A stretch of 57,575 bases of DNA, taken from contig CAMAXW010000022.1 in the NCBI GenBank assembly GCA_945862315.1, positions 1 through 57,575 on the forward strand, given 5' to 3'. A program made the position numbers and the translations under genes. Every line of letters starts with the position of its first letter. Position 1 is the first letter of the stretch. The notes below the pieces were generated by a model, which made no database searches, had not been told where the DNA came from, and saw only the letters and a program-made list of their open reading frames with translations. The stretch is from Klebsiella pneumoniae. Its GTDB lineage: Bacteria; Pseudomonadota; Gammaproteobacteria; Ga0077536. This document shows positions 1-10,224 of the stretch, piece by piece.

Positions 1-64
1 GCCCCTAAGTGGTTCACACTACAGGTCTCGGGCCCCTGACTGCGCCCATTCGGAAGTTCGGCTG

Positions 65-1147
65 TTGTTGCGCAAAATTATCCACATCGACATGGACGCT
101 TTTTATGCCTCGGTTGCGCAACGCGAGGACCCGGCGCTGCGTGGGCGCCCGGTGGTGGTGGGCTGGCAGGCTAAACGCGGGGTGGTGTGTGCTGCCTCCT
201 ACGAAGCCCGCGCCTACGGCGTGCGTTCTGCCATGCCCATTGGTCAGGCCGAACGGCTGTGTCCGGGGGCGGTATTCGTTGCCCCTGATTTTGCGAAATA
301 TCGCGCGGTCTCGGCAGAAATAGGTGAGATTTTTCGCCACTACACGCCGTTGGTCGAGCCGCTGTCGCTAGATGAAGCTTATCTCGACGTCACCGCTAAT
401 TTGCGCGGTTTTCCCACGGCCACAGAAACGGCCCGTGCCATTCGTGCCGACATTGCCGCCGCCACCCAACTCACCGCCTCGGCTGGCGTGGCGCCCAATA
501 AATTTCTGGCCAAAATCGCCTCAGACTGGCGCAAACCTAACGGTTTGTTTGTGGTCCAGCCCCACGAGATTGAAGATTTTCTAGCGCCCTTACCGGTGGC
601 CCGACTGCCCGGCGTAGGCCCGGCAACGGCCCGTCAGCTCCTCGCCGTGGGTGTCACCACCATTGCCGAATTACGCAGCGTGCCGCTGGCGACGCTCACG
701 GCCCATCTGGGACGCGCAGGTGGGCGCTTGCACGAACTGGCTTGGGGGCTAGATGAACGCCCGGTTTGTCCGGATCGCCCCGTGCGCTCGGTGTCGAGCG
801 AGATGACTTTTGAGCACGATTTACGCCTAGCCGACATTGCCCCGCTGCTGGGCGAGCTGGCGGCGCAAGCGTGGCGTGGTGCACGCGAGGGCGATCGTCA
901 ACCACGCACGGCGGTACTCAAACTAAAAACGGCGGACTTTCAAAGTCTCACTCGCAGCGTGACGCCGCTCCAACCGCCCGCCTCGGTCGGCGAATTTTTA
1001 AGTTTGCTCGAAGGACTGCTGGGGCGCGTTGACCTAGCACTTGGCACGCGCTATCGGCTAGTGGGCGTGGGCCTGGCTAATTTTGCCACCGCGGTGGTGC
1101 CCCGCCAGAGCAGTCTATTTGACGAAGATGACGGCGCACCGGCATAA
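65..1147 (+). CDS. dinB: DNA polymerase IV (Y-family translesion polymerase)
   Basis: Error-prone Y-family polymerase that extends past DNA lesions. The N-terminus HIDMDAFYAS carries catalytic D9, and LSLDEAYLD carries D103 and E104, the palm-domain metal ligands. Helix-hairpin-helix-like residues (ARLPGVGPATARQL) and a little-finger domain follow. The 360-residue length is normal. The C-terminus contains QSSLF (about residues 348-352), a typical beta-clamp binding peptide. The start is one of two consecutive TTG codons; the frame is open upstream to the window edge, so a slightly earlier start cannot be excluded. No LexA box is evident in the 64 bases available. It converges on parC with a 26-base gap. 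Confidence 0.96.
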   Translation: MLRKIIHIDMDAFYASVAQREDPALRGRPVVVGWQAKRGVVCAASYEARAYGVRSAMPIGQAERLCPGAVFVAPDFAKYRAVSAEIGEIFRHYTPLVEPLSLDEAYLDVTANLRGFPTATETARAIRADIAAATQLTASAGVAPNKFLAKIASDWRKPNGLFVVQPHEIEDFLAPLPVARLPGVGPATARQLLAVGVTTIAELRSVPLATLTAHLGRAGGRLHELAWGLDERPVCPDRPVRSVSSEMTFEHDLRLADIAPLLGELAAQAWRGAREGDRQPRTAVLKLKTADFQSLTRSVTPLQPPASVGEFLSLLEGLLGRVDLALGTRYRLVGVGLANFATAVVPRQSSLFDEDDGAPA

Positions 1148-1173
1148 ACCCAGCGGGGACTTATGCCCGTGGC

Positions 1174-3411
1174 TCAGTCAATGACTTCGAGGGTTTCCAC
1201 CCGCTGCAATCCGCGCGGTAACTTGCCACCCCGTTTGCCGCGTTCTGCGCGATAGGCGTCGAGATCCCGTGGCTTCAGCGTAAAGTGCCGCGCGCCGGCA
1301 ACTATCTTGACACTGCGCCCGGTGGGTAGCGCCAAAACGATTTTGAGTACTTCCTCGCGGCTCTTAAGTTTTGCTGCCGCAATTTGGATGAGTTTCACAC
1401 CTTTGCCACGGGCCATCAGCGGCAGTTCGCTGGCCTTGAACACCAGTAATTGGCCGGCGGTGGTGAGGCAAACGATGTCGTCTTGCGTGGGGTCCTCGAC
1501 GATCACCAAGCCCAAGGCCTGGGCCTTGTCAGGCACGCTCAGCACGGCCTTACCGGCTTTGTTCTTGGCGAATAGCGCCTCGAAAGTGGTGCGAAAACCA
1601 TAGCCCGCCTCGGTGCTAAGCAGAATTTCCTGTGCCGGGTTCGCCAACGCCACCGCGACAAAAGGCACGCCGTCTGGCGCTGACAAACGACCCGCCAGTG
1701 GCTCACCCATACCGCGCGCCGAGGGCAAGGTATGGGCCAGCAGCGAATAGGAGCGGCCGTCTGCGCCCAGAAACACCACGTTTTGGTTACTGCGGCCACG
1801 CGCCGCATCTAGATATTCATCGCCACTGCGAAATTGCAGCAGGCGGGGGTCGATGTCGTGACCTTTCGCCGCGCGCACCCAGCCCTTCGCAGACAGCACG
1901 ACCGTCACCGGCTCCGCCGGCACCAGTTCTGTTTCCGCGAGCGCGCGCGCAGCAACGCGCGTCACCAACCGAGTTCGGCGTGGGTCGCCAAATTCTTCCG
2001 CGTCGCGTTCTAGTTCTTCGCGGACCAAAGTTTTCAGACGCTGCGCCGACCCCAGAATTTTTTCGATACGCTGGCGCTCGGCATCAAGCTCCGCCTGTTC
2101 CCCGCGAATTTTCTGTTCTTCCAGACGGGCCAACTGGCGCAAGCGTAAATCGAGAATGGCATCGGCTTGCGTGCCGCTGAGGTCAAAGCGTGTCATCAGC
2201 ACCGCCTTGGGATCCTCTTGCGTACGAATGATATGGATGACTTCGTCGATGTTTAGAAACGCAATGAGGTAGCCAGCCAGAAGGTGGAGTCGGTCGATGA
2301 CCTTATCCAAACGGAACTGCAGGCGTCGCCGGACCGTCTGGGTCCGATACACCAGCCAATCGGCCAGCAACGCGCGCAAATTGAGCACACGCGGTAGCCC
2401 ATCCAGGCCCACCACATTGATATTCACCCGCAAGGTGCGCTCGAGATCGGTGGTGGCAAACAAGTGCTGCATGAGAGAGTCGTGTTCCACCCGGTTGGAG
2501 CGCGGCATGAGCACGATGCGGGTCGGCGTTTCGTGGTCGGATTCATCGCGAATGTCTTCCAACATCGGCAGCTTTTTAGCCTGCATTTGCGCGGCGATTT
2601 GCTCAATGACCCGCGCGCCCGAGGTCTGATAGGGCAATTCGGTGATCACGATGTTGCCGTTTTCCTCACCGTACACCGCCCGCATGCGCAGCGAGCCATG
2701 GCCCGTCTCATACATTTCGCGTAAGTCAGCCAGCGGCGTGATGAGCTCGCCCCCCGAGGGGAAATCGGGGCCCAGCACATGGGCGCAGAGGTCGCCCACC
2801 GTGGCTTGCGGAAATTCCAAGAGATGCACGCAGGCGGCCACAATTTCGCGCACGTTATGCGGCGGAATATCGGTCGCCATGCCCACCGCGATCCCGGTGG
2901 TGCCATTGAGCAGCACATTGGGCAGGCGCGCCGGCAACAGGCGTGGTTCTTCGAGTGTGCCATCGAAATTAGGCACCCAATCTGAGGTGCCTTGTTCCAA
3001 TTCCGCTAACAAGGTGTCCGCATAGCGGGTCAGCTTGGCTTCGGTATAGCGCATGGCAGCGAAGGATTTGGGATCATCCGGAGAACCCCAGTTGCCTTGA
3101 CCGTCGACCAACGGATAGCGGTAACTAAAAGGTTGCGCCATCAGCACCATGGCCTCGTAACAGGCCGAGTCGCCGTGGGGATGAAACTTGCCGATGACGT
3201 CGCCGACGGTGCGCGCCGATTTCTTAAACTTGGCGGCGGCGTTGAGACCCAATTCCGACATCGCGTAAATAATGCGCCGCTGAACGGGCTTTAGTCCGTC
3301 GCCAAGGTGCGGCAGAGCGCGGTCCAAAATGACGTACATCGAGTAATCGAGATAGGCCTGCTCGCTAAAATCGCGCAGCGTCCGTCGTTCAATTTCCAGC
3401 TTCTCGCCCAT
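1174..3411 (-). CDS. parC: DNA topoisomerase IV subunit A
   Basis: Breakage-reunion subunit of the type II topoisomerase that decatenates daughter chromosomes. The N-terminal winged-helix/tower domain has the catalytic tyrosine in [10 protein letters not shown] (about residue 122). The QRRIIYAM and [14 protein letters not shown] segments are typical. The C-terminal part has degenerate beta-pinwheel blades and is short, as in ParC rather than GyrA. I take ATG at 3411 as the start; a GTG two codons upstream is possible. It lies 21 bases downstream of parE on the same strand, so the two are probably co-transcribed as parE-parC. Confidence 0.96.
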   Translation of the reverse strand: MGEKLEIERRTLRDFSEQAYLDYSMYVILDRALPHLGDGLKPVQRRIIYAMSELGLNAAAKFKKSARTVGDVIGKFHPHGDSACYEAMVLMAQPFSYRYPLVDGQGNWGSPDDPKSFAAMRYTEAKLTRYADTLLAELEQGTSDWVPNFDGTLEEPRLLPARLPNVLLNGTTGIAVGMATDIPPHNVREIVAACVHLLEFPQATVGDLCAHVLGPDFPSGGELITPLADLREMYETGHGSLRMRAVYGEENGNIVITELPYQTSGARVIEQIAAQMQAKKLPMLEDIRDESDHETPTRIVLMPRSNRVEHDSLMQHLFATTDLERTLRVNINVVGLDGLPRVLNLRALLADWLVYRTQTVRRRLQFRLDKVIDRLHLLAGYLIAFLNIDEVIHIIRTQEDPKAVLMTRFDLSGTQADAILDLRLRQLARLEEQKIRGEQAELDAERQRIEKILGSAQRLKTLVREELERDAEEFGDPRRTRLVTRVAARALAETELVPAEPVTVVLSAKGWVRAAKGHDIDPRLLQFRSGDEYLDAARGRSNQNVVFLGADGRSYSLLAHTLPSARGMGEPLAGRLSAPDGVPFVAVALANPAQEILLSTEAGYGFRTTFEALFAKNKAGKAVLSVPDKAQALGLVIVEDPTQDDIVCLTTAGQLLVFKASELPLMARGKGVKLIQIAAAKLKSREEVLKIVLALPTGRSVKIVAGARHFTLKPRDLDAYRAERGKRGGKLPRGLQRVETLEVID

Positions 3412-3432
3412 TGCCACTAGCTCCCTATCAAC

Positions 3433-5343
3433 TTAATCGAGCGCCGCCAGATTACCCTTGCGCTCCAGCCACGCACGCCGGTCGCCAGAGCGCTTCTTGG
3501 CGAGCAATAAGTCCATCAGCGCATCGGTCTGCAGGTCGTCGTCGATCGTCAGTTGTACCAGCCGGCGCGAGGACGGCAGCATGGCGGTTTCGCGCAGTTG
3601 CGAAGGGTTCATTTCGCCGAGGCCCTTAAAGCGTTGAATGTTAATTTTGCCCTTGATGCGGTCCGCCTGCAGCCGCGCTAACAAGGTGTCACGTTCGGCG
3701 TCGTCCAGCGCATAGAGCACTTCTTTCCCCGCATCGATGCGATACAACGGGGGCATGGCCACATACACATGGCCGCTGCTCACGACACTGCGGAAATGCC
3801 GTAAAAACAGTGCGCACAGCAGCGTGGCGATGTGAGCGCCATCGGAATCAGCATCCGCCAAAATACAAATTTTGCCGTAACGCAGCCCTTCGAGCTCTGT
3901 GCTCCCGGGGTCTACCCCGATGGCCACCGCAATATCGTGCACTTCTTGCGAAGCCAGCACCTGCCCAGATTCTATTTCCCAAGTGTTCAAAATTTTGCCG
4001 CGTAACGGCAGGATGGCTTGGAAATCTTTGTTGCGCGCTTGTTTAGCCGAGCCGCCAGCGGAATCACCTTCGACCAAAAATAGTTCGCTTTCGCCGAGAT
4101 CGTTAGAGGTGCAGTCGGTGAGCTTGCCGGGCAAGGCGGGACCACTGCCGGTCACCTTTTTACGCACAACCGCTTTGGCGGCTTTTTGGCGCAGCAGCGC
4201 CCGCTCGATGGCCAACTGCGCAATGCGTTCACCCGCCTCCACATGCTGGTTTAACCACAGGCTCAAGGCGTCGCGCACCGCGGAGGACACAATGCCGCTG
4301 GCCGCTTGGCTCGACAGCCGCTCTTTGGTTTGACCCGAGAATTGCGGTTCAGTCATTTTGAGCGACAGCACATAAGTGGCACGCTCGGCGGCATCATCAG
4401 CGGTAATCTTGATCCCACGCGGCAGCAAATTACGGAATTCGCAGAATTCGCGCAGCGCCTCTAACAAACCTTGGCGCAGACCGTTCACGTGGGTGCCACC
4501 TTGCGCGGTGGGCACCAGGTTCACATAACTTTCGGTGATCAACTCACCTTCGTCTGCGCGCCATTGCAGCGCCCAAGTGACCGCCGCGTGTTCCGTCTCC
4601 ACGTTGCCCTGCACCGCCTCCGGGGGCAGCAATTCGGCATCGGGCAGGGCTGCCGTCAAGTAACCCCGCAAGCCATCCGCATATTGCCAAGTGTCGAGTT
4701 CGCCGCTGGCTTCGTCTGCGAGCGACATCGTCAAGCCCGGACACAGCACCGCCTTGGCGCGCAGCAAGTGTTTTAGCCGTGGCAGCAAAATACGGGTGGA
4801 ATCAAAAAACACCGCGTCGGGCCAAAAGCGCAGGCTGGTGCCGGTATTCTGCCGGCCTACTTTGCCGACTTCTTCCAACGGCGTGGTGCGCGCGCCGTTA
4901 TGAAAGCTCATGGCGTATTCCACGCCGCCCCGTTTGACCCGCACCTGCAGCTGCGTGGACAGTGCATTGACCACCGACACCCCCACCCCGTGCAGGCCGC
5001 CGGCAAATTTATAGTTGCGGTTCGAAAACTTACCCCCGGCATGCAGCCTCGTGAGGATGACTTCGACCCCCGAGAGTTGCTCGCCCGGATGGAGATCCAC
5101 GGGCATTCCTCGACCATCGTCGGTGACCGTGACAGAACCATCAGCGTGGAGGTTGACGTCGATGCGCGTCGCGTGGCCGGCAAGGGCTTCATCGACGCTG
5201 TTGTCCACCACCTCTTGCACAAGGTGGTTGGGCCGCGAGGTGTCGGTATACATCCCGGGACGTTTACGCACCGGCTCAAGGCCCGTCAGGACTTCTATAT
5301 CAGCGGCGTCGTAGCGGGCGCTCAATGGGTGATTCTCGGGCAA
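3433..5343 (-). CDS. parE: DNA topoisomerase IV subunit B
   Basis: ATPase subunit of topoisomerase IV, 636 residues. The GHKL ATP-binding site appears as EVVDNSVDEALAGH, with TVTDDGRGMPVD and GGLHGVGVSVVNAL following. The C-terminal Toprim domain has LVEGDSAGGSAKQARN and DADSDGAHI. It lacks the long insert of proteobacterial GyrB, which supports ParE. The start appears to be TTG; no in-frame ATG precedes the conserved region. It is the first gene of a parE-parC pair and follows the DUF3501 gene, whose stop is 55 bases upstream on the same strand. Confidence 0.95.
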   Translation of the reverse strand: MPENHPLSARYDAADIEVLTGLEPVRKRPGMYTDTSRPNHLVQEVVDNSVDEALAGHATRIDVNLHADGSVTVTDDGRGMPVDLHPGEQLSGVEVILTRLHAGGKFSNRNYKFAGGLHGVGVSVVNALSTQLQVRVKRGGVEYAMSFHNGARTTPLEEVGKVGRQNTGTSLRFWPDAVFFDSTRILLPRLKHLLRAKAVLCPGLTMSLADEASGELDTWQYADGLRGYLTAALPDAELLPPEAVQGNVETEHAAVTWALQWRADEGELITESYVNLVPTAQGGTHVNGLRQGLLEALREFCEFRNLLPRGIKITADDAAERATYVLSLKMTEPQFSGQTKERLSSQAASGIVSSAVRDALSLWLNQHVEAGERIAQLAIERALLRQKAAKAVVRKKVTGSGPALPGKLTDCTSNDLGESELFLVEGDSAGGSAKQARNKDFQAILPLRGKILNTWEIESGQVLASQEVHDIAVAIGVDPGSTELEGLRYGKICILADADSDGAHIATLLCALFLRHFRSVVSSGHVYVAMPPLYRIDAGKEVLYALDDAERDTLLARLQADRIKGKINIQRFKGLGEMNPSQLRETAMLPSSRRLVQLTIDDDLQTDALMDLLLAKKRSGDRRAWLERKGNLAALD

Positions 5344-5397
5344 TGAAAGGGTGCGCGAGGGGCGCGGCGAGATGGTGTGCCGATACGACGGGCGTGG

Positions 5398-5982
5398 TCA
5401 AGCCAAATCGCGGACCAGTGCTGCGCGCACGCTTTCCGGTAGGGGATCCAGCAGGTGCCCATAGGCCGGATGGTCGATGCCCATCGCGAGGCTCGCCCCG
5501 GCCTGCGCCGCCGCAACCATCGCCGGGGTCAGCTGGAAGCGCAAAAAATGCACTGCCGAGGTCTTGTTCTCGCGCGAGCGTTCGAGGTCTTCATCAGCGA
5601 GCGCAAAGACCGGCTCGGCGTCACCGACGCGTGCCCACACGCGGTGTTCTATCCCCACGAGTTGCTCAAGCGCCACCCGCCGTTCTTCCAAGTCAGGGTA
5701 TTCCAGCATGAAAGTTGCCTTCCAGTTCTCCCCGTCGGGAACCAGCGGATTGTAGGCGTCCAATTCTTCCTGAATCGCATCGGCCTCAAAAATACGCTCT
5801 ACGCGGAGCATCTCTTGGACCTGATACTGGATCGTCATGCGGTCTTCGAAATACAGCGTGGCGTGGCGTCCCAAGGCAACCTGTCGGTTGGCTTTATGGG
5901 CGATAACGGACTGCCGAAAAGTGGCGCGTTCGGCGTGATAACGCTCCAATGGCATGAGGTCTTGGCGTTGCAAAAGTTGCAT
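5398..5982 (-). CDS. DUF3501 family protein of the rubrerythrin cluster
   Basis: A 194-residue soluble protein of the DUF3501 family. The opening LMPLERYHAERATFRQ, the central ALGRHATLYFEDRMTIQYQVQEM and the tail with GIDHPAYGH are typical. Its function is not established. DUF3501 genes are regularly found with a rubrerythrin and a GlpC-like Fe-S protein, exactly the order seen here, so a role in peroxide or redox stress is likely. Its start lies 3 bases after the stop of the Fe-S gene, indicating translational coupling. It is the last gene of the three-gene operon. Confidence 0.85.
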   Translation of the reverse strand: MQLLQRQDLMPLERYHAERATFRQSVIAHKANRQVALGRHATLYFEDRMTIQYQVQEMLRVERIFEADAIQEELDAYNPLVPDGENWKATFMLEYPDLEERRVALEQLVGIEHRVWARVGDAEPVFALADEDLERSRENKTSAVHFLRFQLTPAMVAAAQAGASLAMGIDHPAYGHLLDPLPESVRAALVRDLA

Positions 5983-5985
5983 GAT

Positions 5986-7329
5986 TTAGATTCCGTAGGC
6001 TAGGCGCAAAAGCGTGAAAGCGGAGGTTGCCGTGCTGGTGGCGACCCCTTGCTCGATGAGATCGCCAGCCATAGGGCAGTCGCTCAGGTAATAGTCAAAC
6101 TGTCCGTTGTTTATACGCGTGACCACCGGCTGGCAGATCTTTTTAGCCAACGCGTAGTTCTCAGCTTTGACGGCGTAAGTGCCATCGTGGCCCGAACAAC
6201 GCTCGATCGAGGTGACCCGTGTCTCCGGCACCAACTCCAGCACTTCCTTCGTTTTGAGACCGATGTTCTGCACGCGCTGATGACACGGCGCGTGATGGGC
6301 GATGGTGCCCAGCGCACGGGTAAAATCGGTGCGTAGCTCGCCTGCGCGGTGCCGCAACATGAGGTATTCGAAGGGATCAAAGAATGCCTGTTTAATGCGG
6401 GCCAGGTCCGGATCGTCCGGAAACATCAGGGGCAGCTCTTGTTTGAACATCAGCACACAGCTCGGGATGGGGGCCACCAAGTCATACCCGGCTTCTACCA
6501 GCGGCAGTAAGGCGGCCACGTTGGCGGCTCGATGCTTGGCCACGGTATCTAGATCGCCGAGCTCCAGTTTTGGCATACCACAGCAGACTTCAGAGCCAGT
6601 CAGGCGGATTTCAATGTCGTTGTGCTGGAACACCGCTACCAGGTCTTCCACCAGCGCCGGTGTATTGCGATTGCCATAGCAGGTCAGAAAGACCGCTACT
6701 CGGCCGGTCGTCTGGGGGGTGGCGCGTGCGGGCCGCGCTGGCGTGGGCAAATGCGCTAGGCGCTGGCGAGCCGTGTGGCTTTCAAACCGGGGCAGCGGTG
6801 CCTCAGCGTGTATGCCGGTCAGCTTTTGGACTATTTGACGAATGGGTTTGCTGGCGTTCGCAGCGTTGATGGTTTGGGCAACCACCGGAATGGACGCGAG
6901 CTTGCCGACCGCATCGGTGGCGGTCAGTATTTTGTCGCGCAAACTGACCGCACCCTCTTTGAATTTGACGGCTTTGGCCCGCAGCATGAGGTGTGGAAAA
7001 TCGACGTTCCACTCGTGCGGCGGCACGTAGGGACATTTGGTCATGTAGCACAGGTCGCACAAGTAGCATTGGTCGACCACATCCCAATAGGCTTCTTTAG
7101 GGATGCCATCCACTTCCAAAGTGGGCGACTCGTCGACCAAATCAAATAGCACCGGGAAGGAATGGCAGAGGCTGACGCAACGCCGGCAGCCATGACAGAT
7201 GTCGTAGACCCGCTCGAGCTCGGTAAACAGCGCGTTCTTGTCGTAGAAATCGGGCGATTGCCAATCGAGTGGGTGACGCGTCGGTGCTTGGAGACCGCCT
7301 TCGCCGCGTGCTTTTGGGTCTGAGGACAT
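5986..7329 (-). CDS. GlpC/HdrD-like iron-sulfur oxidoreductase
   Basis: Fe-S protein with two N-terminal ferredoxin-type cysteine clusters (CHGCRRCVSLCHSFP and CYLCDLCYMTKCPYVPP) and two C-terminal CCG-type domains (SEVCCGMPKLELGD, and ERCSGHDGTYAVK with APCHQ upstream). This is the GlpC/heterodisulfide-reductase-D architecture, a membrane-associated electron-transfer subunit. Without GlpA/GlpB and next to rubrerythrin, it probably passes electrons to the peroxide-reducing diiron protein. ATG at 7329 is chosen because the frame upstream has no family-like sequence and a GGAAG-type RBS precedes it. About 450 residues. Confidence 0.88.
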   Translation of the reverse strand: MSSDPKARGEGGLQAPTRHPLDWQSPDFYDKNALFTELERVYDICHGCRRCVSLCHSFPVLFDLVDESPTLEVDGIPKEAYWDVVDQCYLCDLCYMTKCPYVPPHEWNVDFPHLMLRAKAVKFKEGAVSLRDKILTATDAVGKLASIPVVAQTINAANASKPIRQIVQKLTGIHAEAPLPRFESHTARQRLAHLPTPARPARATPQTTGRVAVFLTCYGNRNTPALVEDLVAVFQHNDIEIRLTGSEVCCGMPKLELGDLDTVAKHRAANVAALLPLVEAGYDLVAPIPSCVLMFKQELPLMFPDDPDLARIKQAFFDPFEYLMLRHRAGELRTDFTRALGTIAHHAPCHQRVQNIGLKTKEVLELVPETRVTSIERCSGHDGTYAVKAENYALAKKICQPVVTRINNGQFDYYLSDCPMAGDLIEQGVATSTATSAFTLLRLAYGI

Positions 7330-7387
7330 GGGAAATCTTCCACACCGGGGCAGGTTTGCCGCTGGTTTAAATCGGGCTGGGAACAAC

Positions 7388-7408
7388 GAAGCCGGGGTGC
7401 CCGGCTTC
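7388..7408. other. 9-bp GC-rich hairpin between rubrerythrin and the Fe-S gene
   Basis: Perfect inverted repeat GAAGCCGGG-gtg-CCCGGCTTC. On the minus strand it lies between the rubrerythrin stop and the next ATG, without a strong T-run. It could act as a partial terminator or mRNA stabiliser that makes rubrerythrin more abundant than the downstream genes. Followed by GCGTTTT on the plus strand. Confidence 0.5.
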
Positions 7409-7442
7409 GCGTTTTAGTTGCCTGAGGCAATATTTTTAGAGC

Positions 7443-7862
7443 CTAGTTCATGGAGTCCAAGGCTTTCTGGAAGCGGTTGGCGTGCGAGCGCTCGGCTTTA
7501 GCCAAGGTTTCAAACCAGTCCGCAATTTCACCAAAGCCTTCGTCACGGGCGGCCTTCGCCATGCCGGGATACATGTCGGTGTATTCGTGGGTTTCACCGG
7601 CAATGGCCGCTTTGAGATTCAGCGAGGTCGTGCCGATGGGGTGGCCGGTGGCCGGATCGCCCACTTCTTCAAGGTATTCCAAGTGGCCATGGGCATGACC
7701 GGTTTCGCCTTCGGCGGTGGAACGGAACACCGCGGAGATGTCGTTGAAGCCTTCCACATCGGCCTTCTGCGCGAAATACAAATACCGACGGTTAGCCTGA
7801 GATTCGCCGGCAAAAGCGGCCTTCAGATTCTCTTCGGTTTTAGAGCCTTTTAACGTAGCCAT
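7443..7862 (-). CDS. Rubrerythrin (erythrin type, no rubredoxin domain)
   Basis: Diiron four-helix-bundle peroxidase of 139 residues. Metal ligands are visible as E20, E53-x2-H56, E90/E93 and E124-x2-H127. The C-terminal rubredoxin domain of classical rubrerythrin (about 190 residues) is absent, so electrons must come from another protein, plausibly the GlpC-like neighbour. First gene of an operon with the Fe-S protein and the DUF3501 protein. A perfect 19-bp palindrome about 75 bases upstream probably carries its regulator. Confidence 0.93.
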   Translation of the reverse strand: MATLKGSKTEENLKAAFAGESQANRRYLYFAQKADVEGFNDISAVFRSTAEGETGHAHGHLEYLEEVGDPATGHPIGTTSLNLKAAIAGETHEYTDMYPGMAKAARDEGFGEIADWFETLAKAERSHANRFQKALDSMN

Positions 7863-7936
7863 GTTGCGTTCCTCAATATCAGTTGTCTTGGGATAGGGTT
7901 CGGCGACGGCACATGGGCCGCCGGTGAGACCGGTCA

Positions 7937-7955
7937 GTTTAGACTGTGTCTAAAC
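7937..7955. promoter_or_regulatory. Palindromic operator candidate upstream of the rubrerythrin operon
   Basis: Perfect dyad GTTTAGACTGTGTCTAAAC (8-3-8) in the divergent region between rubrerythrin and xseB. A further GTCTAA half-site sits 10 bases away at 7965-7970. The size and AT-rich arms suit a dimeric repressor or activator. The regulator is not identifiable from sequence; Fur/PerR-type or Rrf2-type control would fit a peroxide-defence operon. Confidence 0.55.
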
Positions 7956-8056
7956 GAGCGCTGAGTCTAATCATCTCCCGCGCCTCGCACAAGCAAAGAC
8001 GCTGCCCGCATTGACCCCGCAATCATCGCTTGGGTAGAGTGCAGGCCTTCCCCACA

Positions 8057-8353
8057 GTGCCTGATCGGACGGCCGAATTGCCCCCTTCAAAGAAACGTAA
8101 TACGCCCGGCTTTGAGTCATCCTTGGCGGAGCTAGAAGCGCTCGTCGTGCAAATGGAACGTGGCGAGATGAGCCTCGAGGAGTCTTTGCAGACTTTCGAA
8201 CGCGGCACGGTATTGGCGCGCGAGTGTCAAACCGCGCTGCGCGACGCCGAGCAAAAAGTTCAATTACTGAGCCAAGTCAACGGCAATGAACAGTTAATCC
8301 CGATGACGCCGGGCCCCAACGATCCCGAGGCACTCGACCCGCATGCAGTTTGA
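8057..8353 (+). CDS. xseB: Exodeoxyribonuclease VII small subunit
   Basis: Small subunit of the single-strand-specific exonuclease VII. The core FESSLAELEALVVQMERGEMSLEESLQ and the following helix (RGTVLARECQTALRDAEQKV) are diagnostic. I use GTG at 8057; a TTG at 8030 would add nine residues. The tail after the second helix is longer than in E. coli. It overlaps ispA by 11 bases, the conserved xseB-ispA arrangement of proteobacteria. xseA is not in the window. Confidence 0.9.
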   Translation: MPDRTAELPPSKKRNTPGFESSLAELEALVVQMERGEMSLEESLQTFERGTVLARECQTALRDAEQKVQLLSQVNGNEQLIPMTPGPNDPEALDPHAV

Positions 8354-9233
8354 CGAGACCCTAAAGCACTTTCAGGCCCGGGCGGAAGCCGCGCTGGAAA
8401 GCCGCCTGCCCGCGAGCCACCAAGAACCTGCGCGGCTGCACGCGGCAATGCGCTATGCGACGCTGGGCGGCGGCAAGCGCGTGCGGCCAGTACTGGTTTA
8501 CGCCACCGGCGCGGCGATGGGGGCTGCGTTGGAGACCCTCGATAGCTGCGCCGCGGCGGTCGAATTAATCCACGCGTATTCGCTCATCCACGATGACCTA
8601 CCGGCGATGGACAACGACGACCTGCGGCGTGGACGACCCACTTGTCATCGCGCATACGATGAAGCCACGGCTATTTTGGCCGGCGACTCGCTGCAGGCGC
8701 TGGCCTTCGAAGTGCTGGCAGGTGCCGCGCCGGCAGACCTCTCGGCCGAGCGCCGGCTGCTCATGATGATGGCGCTGGCCACCGCCAGCGGCTCCTTTGG
8801 CATGGCCGGCGGGCAGGCTATCGACTTGGCTTCCGTGGGTCAGCAACTCTCGCTCGCGCAGTTAGAAAACATGCATCTGCATAAAACAGGCGCACTGATT
8901 CGCGCGAGCGTGCGCTTGGGATTTTTAGCCAGCGGCGGCACGGACCCCGTGCAGGCCCAAAGCCTGGACCACTATGCGCGCTGCGTGGGTCTCGCTTTTC
9001 AGGTCCACGACGACATTCTGGACGTTGAAGGTAGCACCGAGATCATTGGTAAACCCCAAGGTTCGGACCAAGACCGTGACAAACCCACCTACCCCAACTT
9101 GCTGGGCATGGCCAACGCTAAAGCCACGGCACAACAACTCTGTGATGACGCAGTGGCCGCCATTTCCGGCCTAGACTCCCGTGCGGATTTTTTGCGCCGC
9201 TTGGCAGAATTCATCATAAGGCGCGACCGATGA
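8343..9233 (+). CDS. ispA: Polyprenyl (farnesyl) diphosphate synthase
   Basis: Condenses isopentenyl diphosphate with allylic diphosphates to make farnesyl diphosphate. The first aspartate-rich motif is in HDDLPAMDNDD (D84, D85, D90) and the second is HDDILDVEG. The GGGKRVRP substrate-binding segment and a normal length of 296 residues support the call. It starts inside the end of xseB, so the two are translationally coupled. In many proteobacteria dxs follows; here it does not, and folE2 comes next. Confidence 0.93.
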   Translation: MQFDETLKHFQARAEAALESRLPASHQEPARLHAAMRYATLGGGKRVRPVLVYATGAAMGAALETLDSCAAAVELIHAYSLIHDDLPAMDNDDLRRGRPTCHRAYDEATAILAGDSLQALAFEVLAGAAPADLSAERRLLMMMALATASGSFGMAGGQAIDLASVGQQLSLAQLENMHLHKTGALIRASVRLGFLASGGTDPVQAQSLDHYARCVGLAFQVHDDILDVEGSTEIIGKPQGSDQDRDKPTYPNLLGMANAKATAQQLCDDAVAAISGLDSRADFLRRLAEFIIRRDR

Positions 9234-9358
9234 AAGCGCCGATCTTGGCTGATCCGGGCCTAACGGCGCAGCGTAGTAGCTATCGAACCCTGTCTCTCAA
9301 AGCATGACCCCTATAGCGTCTGGGCTTTGAGCCCATCCGCGTCGAAAGGAACTCCTTC

Positions 9359-10183
9359 ATGAACGATATCGCCAGCGTCTTAGAGACCATCAACGAAATT
9401 CCCGATGTCCAAGGCAGCGAAGACACCCGCAAAATTGCCATCGACCGGGTGGGCATTAAGGATATTCGCCACCCCGTGGTCGTCAGCGACCGCGCCGGGC
9501 GCGAACAACACACCGTGGCAAACTTCAATATGTACGTGGGGCTCCCGGAGAATTTCAAGGGCACCCACATGTCGCGCTTCGTGGAAGTGCTCAATAACCA
9601 TGACTATGAAATCTCCGTGGCCGGCTTTCGCGGCATGGTGGCTGAAATGGTGCAACTGCTCGACGCCCAAACGGGGCGTATCGAGATGACTTTCCCCTAC
9701 TTCGTCCTCAAAGCCGCACCCGTGAGCGGTGTCAAAAGTCTGCTGGACTACACTGTCAGCTTCATCGGCGAGAGTAACAACGGCATTGAAACCATGTCCG
9801 TCAAAGTGGTGGTACCGTGCACCACGCTCTGCCCGTGTTCAAAGAAAATCTCGGCCTATGGCGCCCACAACCAACGCTCACACGTGACGATAGAAGCGAA
9901 AGTCAGCGGTTTTGTCTGGATCGAGGAATTCATCGATATCGTAGAGAGCGTCGCTTCCTGCGAGCTCTATGGCTTACTGAAACGGCCCGACGAGAAATAC
10001 GTCACGGAGCGGGCATACGACAACCCCCGCTTTGTGGAGGACATGGTCCGCGAGACAGCCTTAAAGCTTAACGCCGATGACCGCGTATTGAGCTATACGG
10101 TGGAGTCTGAAAATTTCGAATCCATCCATAACCACTCCGCTTACGCCTTGGTACACAAAGACAAAACCTTAGCCGCCAAGTGA
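9359..10183 (+). CDS. folE2: GTP cyclohydrolase FolE2 (type IB)
   Basis: Converts GTP to 7,8-dihydroneopterin triphosphate, the first step of folate and other pterin synthesis. COG1469 family, 274 residues. The active-site segment is [23 protein letters not shown], with the conserved cysteine and histidine. The C-terminal [16 protein letters not shown] is typical. An AAAGGAA RBS precedes the ATG. No folE is in the window. The pterin product would also feed the C1-carrier pathway suggested by the genes at 35.6-37.4 kb. Confidence 0.94.
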   Translation: MNDIASVLETINEIPDVQGSEDTRKIAIDRVGIKDIRHPVVVSDRAGREQHTVANFNMYVGLPENFKGTHMSRFVEVLNNHDYEISVAGFRGMVAEMVQLLDAQTGRIEMTFPYFVLKAAPVSGVKSLLDYTVSFIGESNNGIETMSVKVVVPCTTLCPCSKKISAYGAHNQRSHVTIEAKVSGFVWIEEFIDIVESVASCELYGLLKRPDEKYVTERAYDNPRFVEDMVRETALKLNADDRVLSYTVESENFESIHNHSAYALVHKDKTLAAK

Positions 10184-10224
10184 TTTAAATCACCGCCCCG
10201 ACGGGTAGCGTGCCCACCCGTGCG

